DNA of 64,000 nucleotides from Cryptomeria japonica (GCF_030272615.1 NC_081414.1:3969501-4033500); one strand, 5' to 3'; positions 1 through 12,270 are shown, counted from the first letter of the stretch. Program-made: numbers and translations. The notes: generated from the letters alone by a model not told the origin.

Positions 1-616
1 CTCCATTGGGCTTTTCAGTTTTGCAGTCCAACTTTGGAAGGCCATATCTTGCTCATTTTTGCTCCTTTTTTGGTGCAATTTTTTTTGAAATGGGCTAAAA
101 TTTTGTGATCTTCGCAGTGGTGTGGTTATTTTCTGATTTTGATGCACAGGTTTTTCGGAATTTTCGGATTCTCTCAGCTGTACCTGTCCAATCCTCAATT
201 CTGCAACTTCAAAGGCCTCGTTTGAGCTCATACGACCTCCTTTTCAGGTGCCGTTTTTTTTGAAAGTGCTTATTTTTTCGTCTACTTTCAGAATCTGTGA
301 TCAGATTTCAGAGATTTTGAGTGAAAATTGTACTTTCAGATATTGGTCTTATTTGGCCTATTAGGTACTTGTAAATTGCTTGGATCTTAGTTAGATCTCT
401 TGCATTATCAGTTGAGTCTCTTTTGGCCTTCTTGAGGCAGTTGTAAAATTGTAAATCAGAAGTCCACTTTGCCATTTTTTGCAAGTGGCCCATTGTATAC
501 GCACTACTTATAAAGTGCCAAAATCATCACATTTGGGGGGGTTCTTTGATTGAGTGAATTTGGGGGGGTGTCTTGTGTGATTGTGCCTCTTTTGTGCTCT
601 TTCCATTCTTGTTGCA

Positions 617-3600
617 ATGAGTCCTAATAAGTTTCCACCATTAACTCCACATAATTATCCATCATGGAAAATTAAAGTATGGAGTAAACTAATGGAAAAG
701 GGTCTCACACACTACATAGATGGAACAATAACAGCACCACCTGATCCTAAGGCTGATCCAAATGCTCAATTAGAATGGCTCACTAAGAATTGCATGGCTC
801 TTGGAACCTTACGTAAGTATGTATCAGATGACCTCATTTTCCACATTGAGAAGTGTAAAACAATTAAAGAGGCTTGGGACATGTTTCAGAAATTGTATGG
901 ACAAGTTGATGAAATCAGAGGCTACCAGATTGATAATGAGCTCACCAACTTAGATCCCAAGAATTTTGATACAATCCAAGATTATGTAACCAAAGCAAAT
1001 GAGCTAAGAGCAAAGCTAAAGGATTGTGGAATAGACAAAAAGGATGCTCAATTGATATTCAACTTGTTGGACAAGCTTGCACCAGAGTATGCAGCATTTG
1101 TATCAAGCTTCCAAACTCATCGTTTGACAGTGGGGAGTTCTTATGTTATGCCTTCTTTTGAAGCTTTCACAGAAATGTTGATATTGGAACAATCCAAGTT
1201 GTTGAACATGGGGCTTCTCAAGTCTTCCAAGTCCAAGGCTTTGGTGGCAAATCAAGGAAATCAAGGAAGTCAAGGCAAAAATTCCAACAAGAAGAAGAAG
1301 CAATCTAAGTCTCAACCACAACAAGAAAAGGGACAATCATCCTCTCCATCACAAGGCAATCAACAATCCTCTTCCAAGAAGGGGACAACACCTAAGAAGG
1401 AAAAACCAACTTGTGCATATTGCAAAAAGTATGGTCATGATGAGCATCGATGCCACACAAAGCAAGTTGATGAATTAACCAATCTTCTCAAGAAAAACAA
1501 CATCAACTTGCCATCCGCCTACACAAAGAAGGATTCCTCTTCTTCTTCTTCCTCACAGTCAAAAGGAAAAGGGCAAGCATTTGTGGCTAAAACAGGTTCT
1601 TCACAGCAATGGATACTTGACTCGGGTGCTTCATATCACATGGGTTCTAGAAAGGAGCAGTTTTCTACATTAGAGCCATCTAAGGTACCTCACATTTACA
1701 TAGGTGATGATACACAAGTAGAGGTTGAAGGGAAAGGTTCAGTTGACATGGATGATGGAACATTTGAGAATGTTCTCTATGTTCCTAACTTGTCTACCAA
1801 CCTTCTCTCCATCTATCAAATCACTCACTATGGGAATGGGAAAAAGGTTGAGTTTACACCAGATTCAGTTGTGGTAAAGGAACTTGATGATGATGCCTTG
1901 GTAGCAGTGGGACAAGTCAATGACAACTCAAGGCTTTATTCATTTTCCCACTTTGTGCCAAGTTCACCTTCTAGGGCCTTGCTTACTCATTCAAATTCAG
2001 AAAGTAAGCTATGGCATGAGCGGTTTGGTCACCTCAACTACCGCTATCTTCAACAGCTCAGCACTAAAGACATGGTCACAGGTCTTCCTCGAATCAGCTT
2101 TTCAGAGGGTGTATGTTCAGGTTGTTCCATGGGCAAGCATCCCGAAGAGAAATTTGATAAAGAGAAAACTTGGAGAGCTTTGGAAGTTCTTCAACTTGTT
2201 CACAGTGATGTAGCAGGTCCATTTCCAGCACCTTCATTTAGTAAGGCCCGCTATGTTCTTACCTTCATTGATGACTACTCCCGCTTCACTTGGGTCTACT
2301 TTCTCATTCATAAGAGTGAAGTATTTGACAGATTTCAGGACTTCAAGGCTCGTGTGGAAAAGCAATCAGGGAAAGTGATCAAGATTCTTCGGACAGATAA
2401 TGGCAGGGAATATGTGAACAAGAGACTTGAGGACTTTTGTACATTTGAGGGGATTGATCTTCAGCATTCTGTTGCATACACTCCACAGCAGAATGGGGTT
2501 GCAGAACGCAAGAATCGAACTCTCAAAGAAATGGCTAGCTGTATGATCCATGCACGTTCTCTTGATCCCACCTTTTGGGCAGAGGCTATCAGTTGTGCCA
2601 CACACATCCAGAATCGGGTTCCTCACAAAGCTTTACAAGGTATTACTCCTTTTGAAGCTTGGGTTGGTAGGAAACTGATTGTGAGACATTTCAAAGTCTT
2701 TGGGTGCCCAGCATGGGCTCGCATACCTCCACAGAAACGCAAGGCATTGGAACCACAGAGTCGGCCTTGCATATTTGTTGGATATCCTGAGGGTGTTAAG
2801 GCATACAGATTGATGGATCCAGAGACACATGAGGTATTCATTGAGAGGAGTGTTCACTTTGAGGAAAGCTCTCCTAGCTTAGCCTCTCTACCTCCTCCAC
2901 CTTCCTCCATTGTGGATAGTGATGTTAGTGATTCCGATGATGAGACTCCCTCAACTCCTACTCGCAGGGTTACACCTCCGCAGGGTCCATTTGTAGTTGA
3001 GGTGCCTCATTCTCCACCTCCACCTAGACCTCGTTGGGCTCGACAGACACTTGAGTCCGCGGGTTCTCTTGCTGGGGATCCTTTGGATACACGGAGAACA
3101 CGATCACAACATCAGGATCATCCACATGCATTTATTGCTACCGCTTCCGATCCACAGACATTCAGGGAAGCATCAGGGGTTCCTGAGTGGGACCAAGCTA
3201 TGGAGGAAGAGTATAGTTCCTTGATGAGGAACAACACATGGGATCTAGTACATCTCCCTAAGGGGAGAAAGATGGTTCGATGTAAGTGGATCTATCGAAC
3301 CAAGTTTGCAGCGGATGGTAGTGTGGATAAGTATAAGGCTCGGCTTGTTGCCAAAGGTTTCTCACAGGTTGCAGGTGTTGACTATACTGAGACCTTTGCA
3401 CCCGTAGCTAAGATGAACTCCATTCGTTTGACACTTGCTATAGCTGCAGCTCATGGTTGGGCTGTACATCAGATGGATGTGAAGAGTGCCTTTCTTCATG
3501 GTGATCTAGATGAGGAGATTTATATGGAGCAGCCACAGGGTTTCATCTAGGATACTTCTTTGGTTTGCAGATTGAGGAAATCTATCTATGGCCTTAAGCA

Positions 3601-4687
3601 GGCCCCCAGGGCTTGGTATGCCAAGATGGACTCCTTTCTACTCTCTGCAGGTTTCACCAGGTGTCATTCCGATCCGAATGTCTACATTTTGCGACAGGAT
3701 GACTCTCACTTGATACTAGTGCTCTATGTTGATGATTTGATCATTACAGGGAGTACTGCATCCATCATTAGCAGGGTCAAATCTGCTTTGCATGACAGAT
3801 TTTCTATGACTGACTTGGGTCTTTTGCACTACTTTCTCGGGATTGAGATTTCACAGTCATCTTCCGGGATTACTCTATCGCAGCCCAAGTATGCTCTTGA
3901 TCTACTTGCACGCTTTCATATGGCTGATTGTAAGCCTGCCCCGACTCCCTTTCTTTCAGGAGTCAAGCTTGAGGCTCAGTGTTCTTCTCCACTAGTTGAT
4001 GCCACTTTGTATCGTCAGCTTGTGGGTAGTCTCATCTACTTGACTCATACACGCCCTGATATTTCATTTGCAGTTGGCATGGTTTCCCGCTTCATGCAGG
4101 AACCACATGAGCTTCATTGGAAAGCCGCCAAACGCATTCTACATTACATCCAGGGTACACATCACTATGGGATTCACTATGCAGCAGGCACAGGACTTCG
4201 CTTGGTTGGTTACACAGACTCCGATTGGGCTGGCGATCTAGTTGATCGTAAGTCTACTTCTGGTTACAGTTTTCACCTTGGTTCGGGGCCCATTTGTTGG
4301 CAGAGCAAGAAGCAACATGCTATTGCTCTCTCTTCGACTGAGGCTGAGTATCGAGGCACTGTTAACGCAGCGACTGAGACCATTTGGCTCCAGCAGATTC
4401 TCACAGAGTTTGGGTTCACTATTCCACGGCCGACAGTCCTATATTGCGACAATCAGAGTACCATTGCCATCTCGAAGAACCCGGTCCAGCACCAGCGGAC
4501 CAAACACATCGAGATTCATATGCACTATATCCGAGAGCTCATCCAGGAGCAGGTCATTGATTTACAGTATTGTTCTACAGCAGAGCAGGTTGCTGACATA
4601 TTCACCAAACCTTTCACCGAGAGTAAGTTCCAGCAGTTGCGAGCTCTCTTGGGGGTGCGGGATGTGTCATTAGGGGGGGTCAGCTGA
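617..4687 (+). pseudogene. copia Gag-Pol polyprotein region (about one break)
   Basis: The start at 617 is chosen because the Gag N-terminus typical of plant copia (PLTPHNYPSWKIKVW) follows directly; an in-frame ATG at 581 is less likely. In order: Gag to about 1400; a CCHC zinc knuckle CAYCKKYGHDEHRC near 1411-1452; aspartic protease motif WILDSGASYHMG near 1610-1645; pre-integrase motif LWHERFGHLNY near 2010-2045; integrase core with HSDVAGPF and FIDDYSRFTW near 2190-2700; reverse transcriptase from about 3210 with the catalytic YVDD near 3726-3740; RNase H with DSDWAGD and STEAEY near 4217-4350. All are established copia landmarks. Known function is reverse transcription and integration of the element. 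About one break is present, so this is treated as a fossil copy. Confidence 0.93.
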
Positions 4688-4967
4688 CTTCTCCTTCCTC
4701 TCTTATGGGGGGGACTTTTTCCTCTTTGAGGTTTTGTCCTTCTTCCTTGAGATTCTTTTATACATTCATCTCTCTTTTGGGGGGGAGTTTTTTCCCACTG
4801 GGTTTTCTCCTTTTCTCCGGTTGTGAGAGATTGCATTGCATTGTTTTGCTTGCATTTGCATGTTGTACATGGGTACCTATCATGGCCTCGTAGCCGGGAC
4901 CCATCTTGCATTGCTTAGTTGCATTGTAGACTTAAGTGCATTCCCCTCAGTTGCACTTAAGGGGGGG

Positions 4968-5447
4968 TGTTGGTGTAAATAATTATTCATCATGGATATT
5001 ATTACACTTACTTAAGTTTACTTAGGATAATGCATTACATAGTAGTTTGGATATGAGACACTTGGGTGTTTGTGCCTCATTGGGATAGTGTGTGTAGGAG
5101 AAATTCCACCTCTTATGGTGTTGATCTTGTTATTACACTATCATATCCACTTATTGTGGAGTGATAATTCCACCTTCGGTGGGTGATCCACCTCATGTGG
5201 AATATTATATTATTTCTCCTACCTACCCACACCTATTTCCTACCTACCCTTGTTTCTCATTGAGCCACTTGTCATATTTGTGTGCTCATACATCCATATG
5301 GCCTTGCCTATATAAGCAGGCCTCTATTCATTGTATTGGTTAATCCAGTTGATCATTTTTATATTGATGAGAATACAGTTTGTTCTTGTCATTCTATTGT
5401 CTCTTTTATGCTTTTCATTGTGCCCTTGATCTTGGCAAAATCCAACA
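4968..5447 (+). repeat. 3' LTR of the 1-5447 copia element (480 bp)
   Basis: It begins TGTTGG and ends CCAACA, a perfect 6-bp terminal inverted repeat of the TG...CA type. It is preceded directly by a polypurine tract (AAGGGGGGG ending at 4967), the expected plus-strand primer. A TATA-like CCTATATAAGCAGG lies near 5306-5320, marking the likely LTR promoter, with about 130 bp of R/U5 after it. The right flank begins AAAAC; the matching target duplication would be outside the window. Confidence 0.9.
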
Positions 5448-5509
5448 AAACTCACTTTTCCAATTCAGCACTTGCAATTTACAACTTTTTTTCCCTTCCC
5501 AAAAATACC

Positions 5510-7029
5510 CAAATAACATGATCATTATTCAACGCTCTACTATTTTTTCTGTAGCATTACGAATGCAACAACATACAACAACAACACCAAAGTCTGAGAT
5601 AATGGACACTAGCACAGGCAAAAGGTAATATACATGCCCTATCTAAACATTACACATTCTCTTTTTCCTTACTACTATAGTACTAACACTCTTCATTTTT
5701 GGCACAGGTCCAAAATTAACAATGAAATTTCATTATCGATCGACGACCTAAATGCCATAAAAGCTGGAAACAATTTTTAAGGAGATGTTTTGTTGTCTAC
5801 AAAGCAACATTGGACAAAGTGAACAAGACTAGAGAAGTTCTTCGTGCAGACCTCACAGATGTGAATGGTGAAATGACAATAACTCTCACTGTCAGCAACA
5901 ACTTACTACACAAATTCGAAGACAAAATCATCCCAGGCATGGCCTCCCTATATCAGATTTTGACGTTGTTCCATGCACTAACTACGACAAAGACAATTGT
6001 GACTGCGTTCTTCTCCTCAAGGACACAAGCACTCTTCAAGTAATTCCACGTATTTTACATGACTACAACTTCATCCCAAACACCACAATTAGGCACCTAC
6101 TAAATAACACAAGTGACTATCTTATTGGCACAATAGGCGCTTTGGTAGTTGCAACAAAGAGATCTGGTGTACAATATACTTTGGAAATCAAAGACGCACA
6201 CAATAATAACGCTCAGGTTCACAACTCTCACCCTTCTTTCCCTTATCTCTACTTTATTTCCAACCAACCTCCATCATTCTTTACTTTCCCTTTACCCACC
6301 ATGCTTATCTATTTTCTCTCCTATTTTTCAGCTATGGATGAATGCCAACTTCACACAACACTATTTAGAAATAGAGAACAAACTACAAAGTAATGAGCTG
6401 CCACAAATGTTGTTCAAAAACATTGTGAAAAGAACTAATCTCAAAAAATGCATTTTGCACAGGCATTGCTACATTCATTTGTAGACTCAAAGACAAAAGA
6501 ACATTGCAAAAGCTAACTGCACTCATCGAATCAACCACCAAGGTAAGCAAAATAAAATTTTACACAGTCTACAACAAACCATCGTCTTGGCGACTATATA
6601 ATTGTTTCCTTCTTGTGGTTGCAGGTCACAGGCAAATTAACTATTACAAATGCATTCTCCAACCCCTTCATTTCTTTTTGCACTGGCTGCAAATACAAGT
6701 TTGACACATTCGGCATGCTCCATGGCAACACTGCCTACTGTCTAAAGTGCCAAAAGGACGTCAAGTATGAATATTCCTTGCACCTTAAGTCAACTCTCAC
6801 AACACCTTCTGACCAGAAAATCAATTGCATCATATAGAAGACTATAGCAGTCCAACTAATGCCCACTCTACATGAGTTATCACCTCAAGATTACATAACC
6901 GACAACTCAAAAGTGATCGAAGTTCTCCGTGACTTCTCTGCCCAAGCAGAGTTCACTCTCAACCAAACAAATACAATCATCCACACTTCTACCACCACAC
7001 ACTGATCCAAAAACATACAACTCAGGTAA
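5510..7029 (+). pseudogene. Replication protein A1 (RPA70)-like multi-exon pseudogene
   Basis: Several exons separated by GT-AG introns can be followed: a short exon ending at 5624, a next exon from 5708, a long open stretch 5941-6219 (from GLPISDFDVV to DAHNNNAQ), an intron to about 6331, an exon resuming LWMNANF, and an exon from about 6625. The last one carries a zinc-ribbon pattern, CTGCKYKF...CLKCQKD, near 6681-6762, followed by YEYSLHLKS. This resembles the third OB-fold (DBD-C) of RPA1, and the earlier NAQ-LW junction resembles an RPA OB-fold. RPA1 binds single-stranded DNA in replication and repair. At least two frame changes (near 5780 and 5945) indicate decay. The upstream first OB-fold is not present before the copia LTR. 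A Helitron-borne RPA-like gene is an alternative origin. Confidence 0.55.
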
Positions 7030-7050
7030 GCAGCTACTCCTCCTTACGTG

Positions 7051-8270
7051 TAATGTCCCCACTTTAGCAATTGACCAAGTGTGTGTGCGTTAGCCTTGTT
7101 CTACATGGTCCCGAGGGCTAACGAAGGGTTTAAGGGGATCCTGGAGTGTTTTGGCCTAGTCATTTCTAGTTTGGGCCAAAACGAAGTTGATTTACTCAGT
7201 TTCAGGCATACTTACTATTTTTAGTAAGTCAGCAGGACATAGTGGAGGCCAGTTTTGGTGTTTGGATTTGATACTCCTCGGTGAGAGCTTTCCAACAAGC
7301 TATCACTCGCATTATTCGGAGTCCGATTGCTAATACATTTTAATGCCTGAAATTTTATTAAAGTAACATTTAATTTAATTGTAAACTATTAGTGTTACTC
7401 TAATATTTATTTTATGGGGATCTGTACCCAAGGGAGACATAAGTGAATATTTTAATATATGTTTTATATTGCTCATCTTTTATCCCACATGGCCCATGAG
7501 AGTTGAGTGGACCCTTGGAAAAAGAATAAAAGAAAGCGTTTGTGGCTTCATTAGATATGTTGAATATGAGAAGAATTGGTATGTGTGAGTTGCAGATCCG
7601 TTCTTGGCATTAGAGGACGTCTATCCTCTCTTGTGACATTCTAGACGTCATTCCCCTGGGGTTTGGCCTTTGGAATCCATTGCTATCAGCTTCATTATCA
7701 GGCAGATTGGGTGCATTTCCAGCTACAGGCAGATTTAATGTTTGTTCATATCTTCTTCCCTACTTGTCCAATGCTTATGCCATTTTGAGGAGATGATTTT
7801 ATGAAGATATTGGACTTGTTGAAGACAAATTAATATTGCTGCAACACTATTCATGTGGGTACTATTCACGTGGTTACTATTCACGTAGTTACTATTCACG
7901 TGGGTACTATTCATGTCACTATAGTAGCAAGATTGAAAATGATTGCTCGAGTATTATGTCAATAATGCTGGAATAATTAGTGAGTTGATAATTTGCCATG
8001 TATTTGATTTTATTAAAATCTGAAAATAACATCTTATCAACAGTAGTTCAATTTTCAGTTTGCATATTATTGTAGTTTCATTTTTGTCCATATTCTGTGA
8101 TTTCAATTCCATGTAAAACAAACCAACATTTCATTTCCGGAGCCATAAGGGAATTTAAAACATTAAACGGAGAAATAAGGAGTTGGATGCAAACTGTTTG
8201 ATAAAATTCCTAGCAGCAATTGGTATGGTTTTTTGGGCATTCCAGGGTGTCCATTATATTATGACACCTT
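7051..8270. other. Suspected inserted repeat, unclassified
   Basis: The intron-like sequence of the RPA-like gene stops at 7050 and a different, non-coding sequence begins TGTAATGTCCCC, a TG start that could be an LTR end. No ORF is seen. No matching end or target duplication was found, so the boundaries, mainly the right one, are guesses. Confidence 0.2.
7846..7920. repeat. 15-bp x 5 minisatellite with CACGTG cores
   Basis: Five consecutive 15-bp units of the form ACTATTCACGTGGGT start at 7846, 7861, 7876, 7891 and 7906. Units 2 and 4 contain the perfect palindrome CACGTG, unit 3 has CACGTA, and units 1 and 5 have CATGTG or CATGTC. CACGTG is the G-box bound by plant bZIP and bHLH factors; whether this array binds anything is unknown. 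Confidence 0.9.
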
Positions 8271-8362
8271 GATCAAATAACACATTCCTCTCCCCTTATT
8301 CTCAGATTTACCCTCTTACACTTCTCTTTGATATTATTAAATTTCGTCTACCCACTTTGTAG

Positions 8363-8430
8363 GTCTCGGACTCTCTGCTACAATCTCAATACGAACACAA
8401 CAAATGCCACCAGCTACAACTTTTATACCA
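8363..8430 (+). pseudogene. Possible last exon of the RPA-like pseudogene
   Basis: A pyrimidine-rich stretch ending TTTGTAG is followed by a short open stretch beginning GTCTCGGAC and closing with a stop after about 20-25 codons (VSDSLLQSQYEHNKCHQLQ). It could pair with the donor CTCAG|GTAAGC near 7025, making 7030-8362 one intron that holds an insertion. The evidence is only splice-site fit and spacing. Confidence 0.2.
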
Positions 8431-10010
8431 TGAATTTTGACTCCACAAATTAAAAAACAATCACATGTCTTCTTATTTCACGATTTCTATTTTGGAATTT
8501 CATCAATTATGTAAAGCTGATGAATACTCATTCAAGTAAATACAATTATGTCAAGGCACTAAAAATTTCCATTCTCATATGTAACTACTTAAACATATTA
8601 CAACGTTAGTATGAATACAATTTGGTTTATGTGAATTAATTGAATTCCCCTTCTTGAATGCCGAATTTTCACATATGTTCAGTACATAGAAAAATTTAAA
8701 TGCCATCATTAAGTCTGCTTTGCAACTCTCTGTCTGCTCACTAGTTTTTTATAATTTTTGGATTAACTATTATGTATGTTACCAATATCTTAACTTTCAT
8801 TCCCCAAAATGACTCATGCCAAACTAGAAAGCATTCTATCCACTTACATTCTGCTGGTGTCTGTAATTGAAAGCATTTAAAATTTTTTCCAAGGTCTCAA
8901 TGCTTTACTGTCCAACATTCTGGCATTTCCTTAAATTTTGGAATGATTTTGGTATATTAAATTTCTCTTCCACGACTGTTGAACCATTTCTTTGCTAACA
9001 GAGCAGATCATTTCACCCATTTCTACTTTAATTACAAATTCAGTCCTTTAATTTCAGTCATTTCTGCTGTCATTACAAATTGCGTTCTCTAAAATGTGCA
9101 AAACCATCTGCCTCGCATTTCTGTGCTTTTATCATTGTGATGGGTCATTGACTGCCATCCAAAATTTTCAATTGAAAAATTATTACACAGTTCTATTGAA
9201 AAAAACTTAAGGAATTCGCTCTCCTCTGAAATGTCTCTGTTAAGGTTATTCCAGAGTTTTATTTTACGATTTTTTGAATGACTGCTTCTTTTCTGAGTTG
9301 TTTTCTTTTTGGTTCCTGCGATACTTGTTTCCCAATCCCCATAATATGGGGAGTGATCTAGTTCCATTCTTGAGGCCACACTGCATTTTTTTCAATTTAG
9401 ATATATAAATCTATTACATCAATGTAGAAATTAATATAGTTTTGTTTTTTCCTCATAGATTTACTATCTGTCATTCATCTCAAATTTGTATGCAAAAATT
9501 ATTACACATTTTTCTTCAAAAATCTATACAAATTCATTACAATATTATTACACCTTTGATCAGTTATCTTTATACATTTATTCGTGCAGACTGAAAAATG
9601 CAATGTTATTCAATGGTGGAACTTAAATGGTGAAACTCAACGAAAGTATAATGCTAGAATGAGTAGCTGGTTCTCCTGGTTTAATCACTGGTTAAGCACC
9701 TGTACTGTATGATTCGAAAGATCTTTCATGATTATTTTCTGTATGGGGACTACTTTTTCTACTGTTGATCACCTATAACACACCTGTACTCCAATATTAG
9801 TAAGAAGAACGTGAGTCAATTAAGAATTATATTTTAAGATTCCAAGTTCTGTTTCACATTATGAGATGCTCAGCTTTAATGCATATTTAATTTAACATTT
9901 TAATTCCACCCATATTGGATATCACTTAATTTTATATTTATGCGTTTGTTTATGTTAATGAATGTGCTTTATACCAGAACTGACAGAATTCAGCTGAAAA
10001 CATCACCACA
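8431..10010. other. No recognisable gene
   Basis: AT-rich DNA on both strands. The longest open frame, on the minus strand around 9089-9379, has low-complexity composition and no recognisable motif. No repeat shared with the rest of the window was noticed. Confidence 0.6.
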
Positions 10011-10019
10011 ATGATAGAA

Positions 10020-10400
10020 TTTGCTTGGAAGATTCTCCAGTCTTGTCAACAAATCCAACAATCATCGCATTCCATGGAACCACATTTCTTTGGAGCATTT
10101 TGTCAAACAGTTCGCGTAGCTTGTCTATGGTTTCACATGTCCCATTCATGTCTACCAGAGCAGTTGCAACTATATCTCAAAAAAACCTCTATCTTTTATG
10201 CTTTGATGGATGCCCTTGCCCTGTTCCAAAGCTCCCATTTCACACAACCTGCGAGGATCGTGGCAAAGGTTGCAGAGTCTAGCTTGACACCTGCCAATTG
10301 AATTTGCTTGAAGTTCCTAAACGCTTTTCACCGAATCCACCTTGTACATATCCTGCAATCATTGTGAACATCATGAAAAAATGCAGCCAAACAGTGGTCA
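10020..10400 (-). pseudogene. Pentatricopeptide repeat (PPR) protein fragment
   Basis: Reading the minus strand from about 10380 to 10020 gives, across several frames, the order typical of plant PLS-class PPR proteins: [13 protein letters not shown], then [20 protein letters not shown], then GALEQGKGIHQSI, then DIVATALVDM, then LRELFDKMLQRNVVPWNAMI. PPR proteins bind organelle RNA and act in editing, splicing or stability in mitochondria or plastids. Only about two to three repeats remain, with roughly three frame changes (near 10320, 10230 and 10165), so it cannot work. It starts directly inside what would be the intron after the glutamine synthetase exon at 10474-10633, so the two fragments were joined by a rearrangement or gene-capture event. 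Confidence 0.75.
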
Positions 10401-10473
10401 AGCTACAATTCTTTTGTATTTCGTACATACCACAATGCTTGTTGATATCAATGTTCATGCATATAAAAATTAC

Positions 10474-10766
10474 CCAGGAAAATGTGTTGATGTCTGATGT
10501 CTCATGTTTGCCAGTCAAACGCCTCTCATTGCCCTCTCCATATGCAGAAATGTGCTCCTTGTGCTTCAGCCCCAGGTTTTCAATGGCCTTCTTGATCACA
10601 TTGATTCCACCATCGGTTCTCATAGATTTTGTGCTGTCAAATTTGACAATTGAATGAGAATAAGCTCATTATTAAAATTAATGATTTCTAGAACAAGACA
10701 TCTTTTTTCTGCAGCTATGACAACCAACCTATAATTTGTATGAGCACCGGCACCGTTCCAATCACC
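10474..10766 (-). pseudogene. Glutamine synthetase fragment, two exons
   Basis: Two exons keep canonical splice sites. The exon at 10729-10766 encodes GDWNGAGAHTNY; a 95-bp intron follows; the exon at 10633-10474 encodes [18 protein letters not shown], then [20 protein letters not shown], then [10 protein letters not shown], and ends at a GT donor. These are hallmark segments of plant glutamine synthetase (ATP-dependent glutamine formation from glutamate and ammonium), including the NGAGAHTN and glutamate/ATP-site regions. The reading frame is unbroken in both exons. Neither the preceding exons nor the following exon is found nearby; a PPR fragment follows instead. It is therefore a partial, captured or rearranged copy, not a gene. 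Confidence 0.85.
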
Positions 10767-11040
10767 CTGAAAGTTAAGCCAAAGAATGGTCAGATTTTAT
10801 TGAGTGACAGGTCCAATAGCAATAAAGGAATGGAGGCCATATGAATTTAACGTTGGCATGACAGCTTCCACATTTCACATACATTGTCTACTAGAGCATT
10901 TCCATGGTGTGAGTTCTCTTGATATTGCATAACATATGACATTCTTGAAAAATATAGCAAACATATGCAAACCGTGGAACAATACAAAAGGCATGCCAAC
11001 TGTTTGGCAGAATATCTCAAACAAATATGGTTTCGTCGAA

Positions 11041-12270
11041 TGCCATGGTTTCCCTGCTCTCCTCTACCTCCCACATTCTTACATTTTCTCCTTTACCTAC
11101 CAGTTTACTCTCAACTCTCCGCAGGAACATGACGCTCTGCGTCTCTTGTTTAAGATTAAAATCTCTTCGTGGATAAATATTTTTTTCATTCAAATTTTTA
11201 TAGATCATATATTAATATTCTTAATTATCTGTGGTTTAAATCTTTGGAAGCAACAAACATTAATATGAAAAAAAGTTCATGAAGTTTTGGTATGAGAGGA
11301 AAAAAGTTACAAATTATGAAAAATCAAGGAAAGTCAAGGCTGGGAAAGGAAAGTTCAAGAAGATATTGAAGAGATACCAAATAATTAAAGGAAAAACAAG
11401 AGGAGGTAGATATCAAGAAAAGAGAGGAAATTTTTCTTCCCTTCGAATTTTATAAAAGTCAAAAATAGATGTGAGGAACTAAAGAAGTTTTCATAGGTAG
11501 TAAAGTGTGTAATATATAGGCATCCACATCATTCTAAGAGAAAAGAATTATGGATGAAATCATCATGGGGGCATGAAACTGAATAGAAACAACGAGATAA
11601 TCAATATGGACCTAGGTGGAACCAAATGAATAACTCCAACAATTAGTTGCATCATAGAAGTAATGAATATGCCATGGTTTCCCTGCTCTCCTCTACCTCC
11701 CACATTCTTACATTTTCTCCTTTACCTACCACACTCTCAACTCTCGGCAGGAACATGACGCTCTGCATCTCTTCGTGGATAAATATTTTTTTCATTCAAA
11801 TTTTTATAGATCATATATTAATATTCTTAATTATCTGTGGTTTAAATCTTTGGAAGCAACAAACATTAATATGAAAAAAGGTTCATGAAGTTTTGGTATA
11901 AGAGGAAAAAAGTTACAAATTATGAAAAATCAAGGAAAGTCAAGGCTGGGAAAGTTCAAGAAGATATTGAAGAGATACCAAATAATTAAAGGAAAAACAA
12001 GAGGAGGTAGATATCAAGAAAAGAGAGGAAATTTTTCTTCCCTTCGAATTTTATAAAAGTCAAAAATAGATGTGAAGAACTAAAGAAGTTTTCATAGGTA
12101 ATAAAGTGTGTAATATATAGGCATCCACATCATTCTAAGAGAAAAGAATTATGGATGAAATCATCATGGGGGCATGAAACTGAATAGAAACAACGAGATA
12201 ATCAATATGGACCTAGGTGGAACCAAATGAATAACTCCAACAATTAGTTGCATCATAGAAGTAATGAATA
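11041..12270. repeat. Tandem duplication, about 0.6-kb unit, two copies
   Basis: Copy 1 is 11041-11669 (629 bp) and copy 2 is 11670-12270 (601 bp). They abut and are nearly identical. The size difference is explained by short deletions in copy 2, each between short direct repeats (for example TCTCTT...TCTCTT near 11140-11165, and the GAAAG repeat near 11345). The unit has no convincing ORF. The high identity means a recent event. Confidence 0.93.

Larger units (their letters stand above)
1..5447 (+). mobile_element. Ty1/copia LTR retrotransposon, 5' LTR lies outside the window
   Basis: The internal region and the complete 3' LTR of a copia element are seen. Positions 1-616 are untranslated leader, then a Gag-Pol region in the copia order (Gag, protease, integrase, reverse transcriptase, RNase H), then a G-rich spacer, a polypurine tract ending at 4967 and the 3' LTR. 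No sequence like the 3' LTR occurs in the first 580 bases, so the 5' LTR must lie upstream of the window. The coding region has about one break, so the copy is nearly whole and probably young compared with the other LTR elements here. It appears to have landed beside or within the RPA-like pseudogene that starts just after the LTR. Confidence 0.95.

Noticed and set aside
9089-9379. A 96-codon minus-strand open frame
   Set aside because: No motif, low-complexity composition, no splice or promoter context.
5510-10766. One Helitron carrying the RPA-like gene and the captured GS and PPR fragments
   Set aside because: No Rep-helicase, no convincing TC start or hairpin-CTRR end was found; kept only as a possibility.
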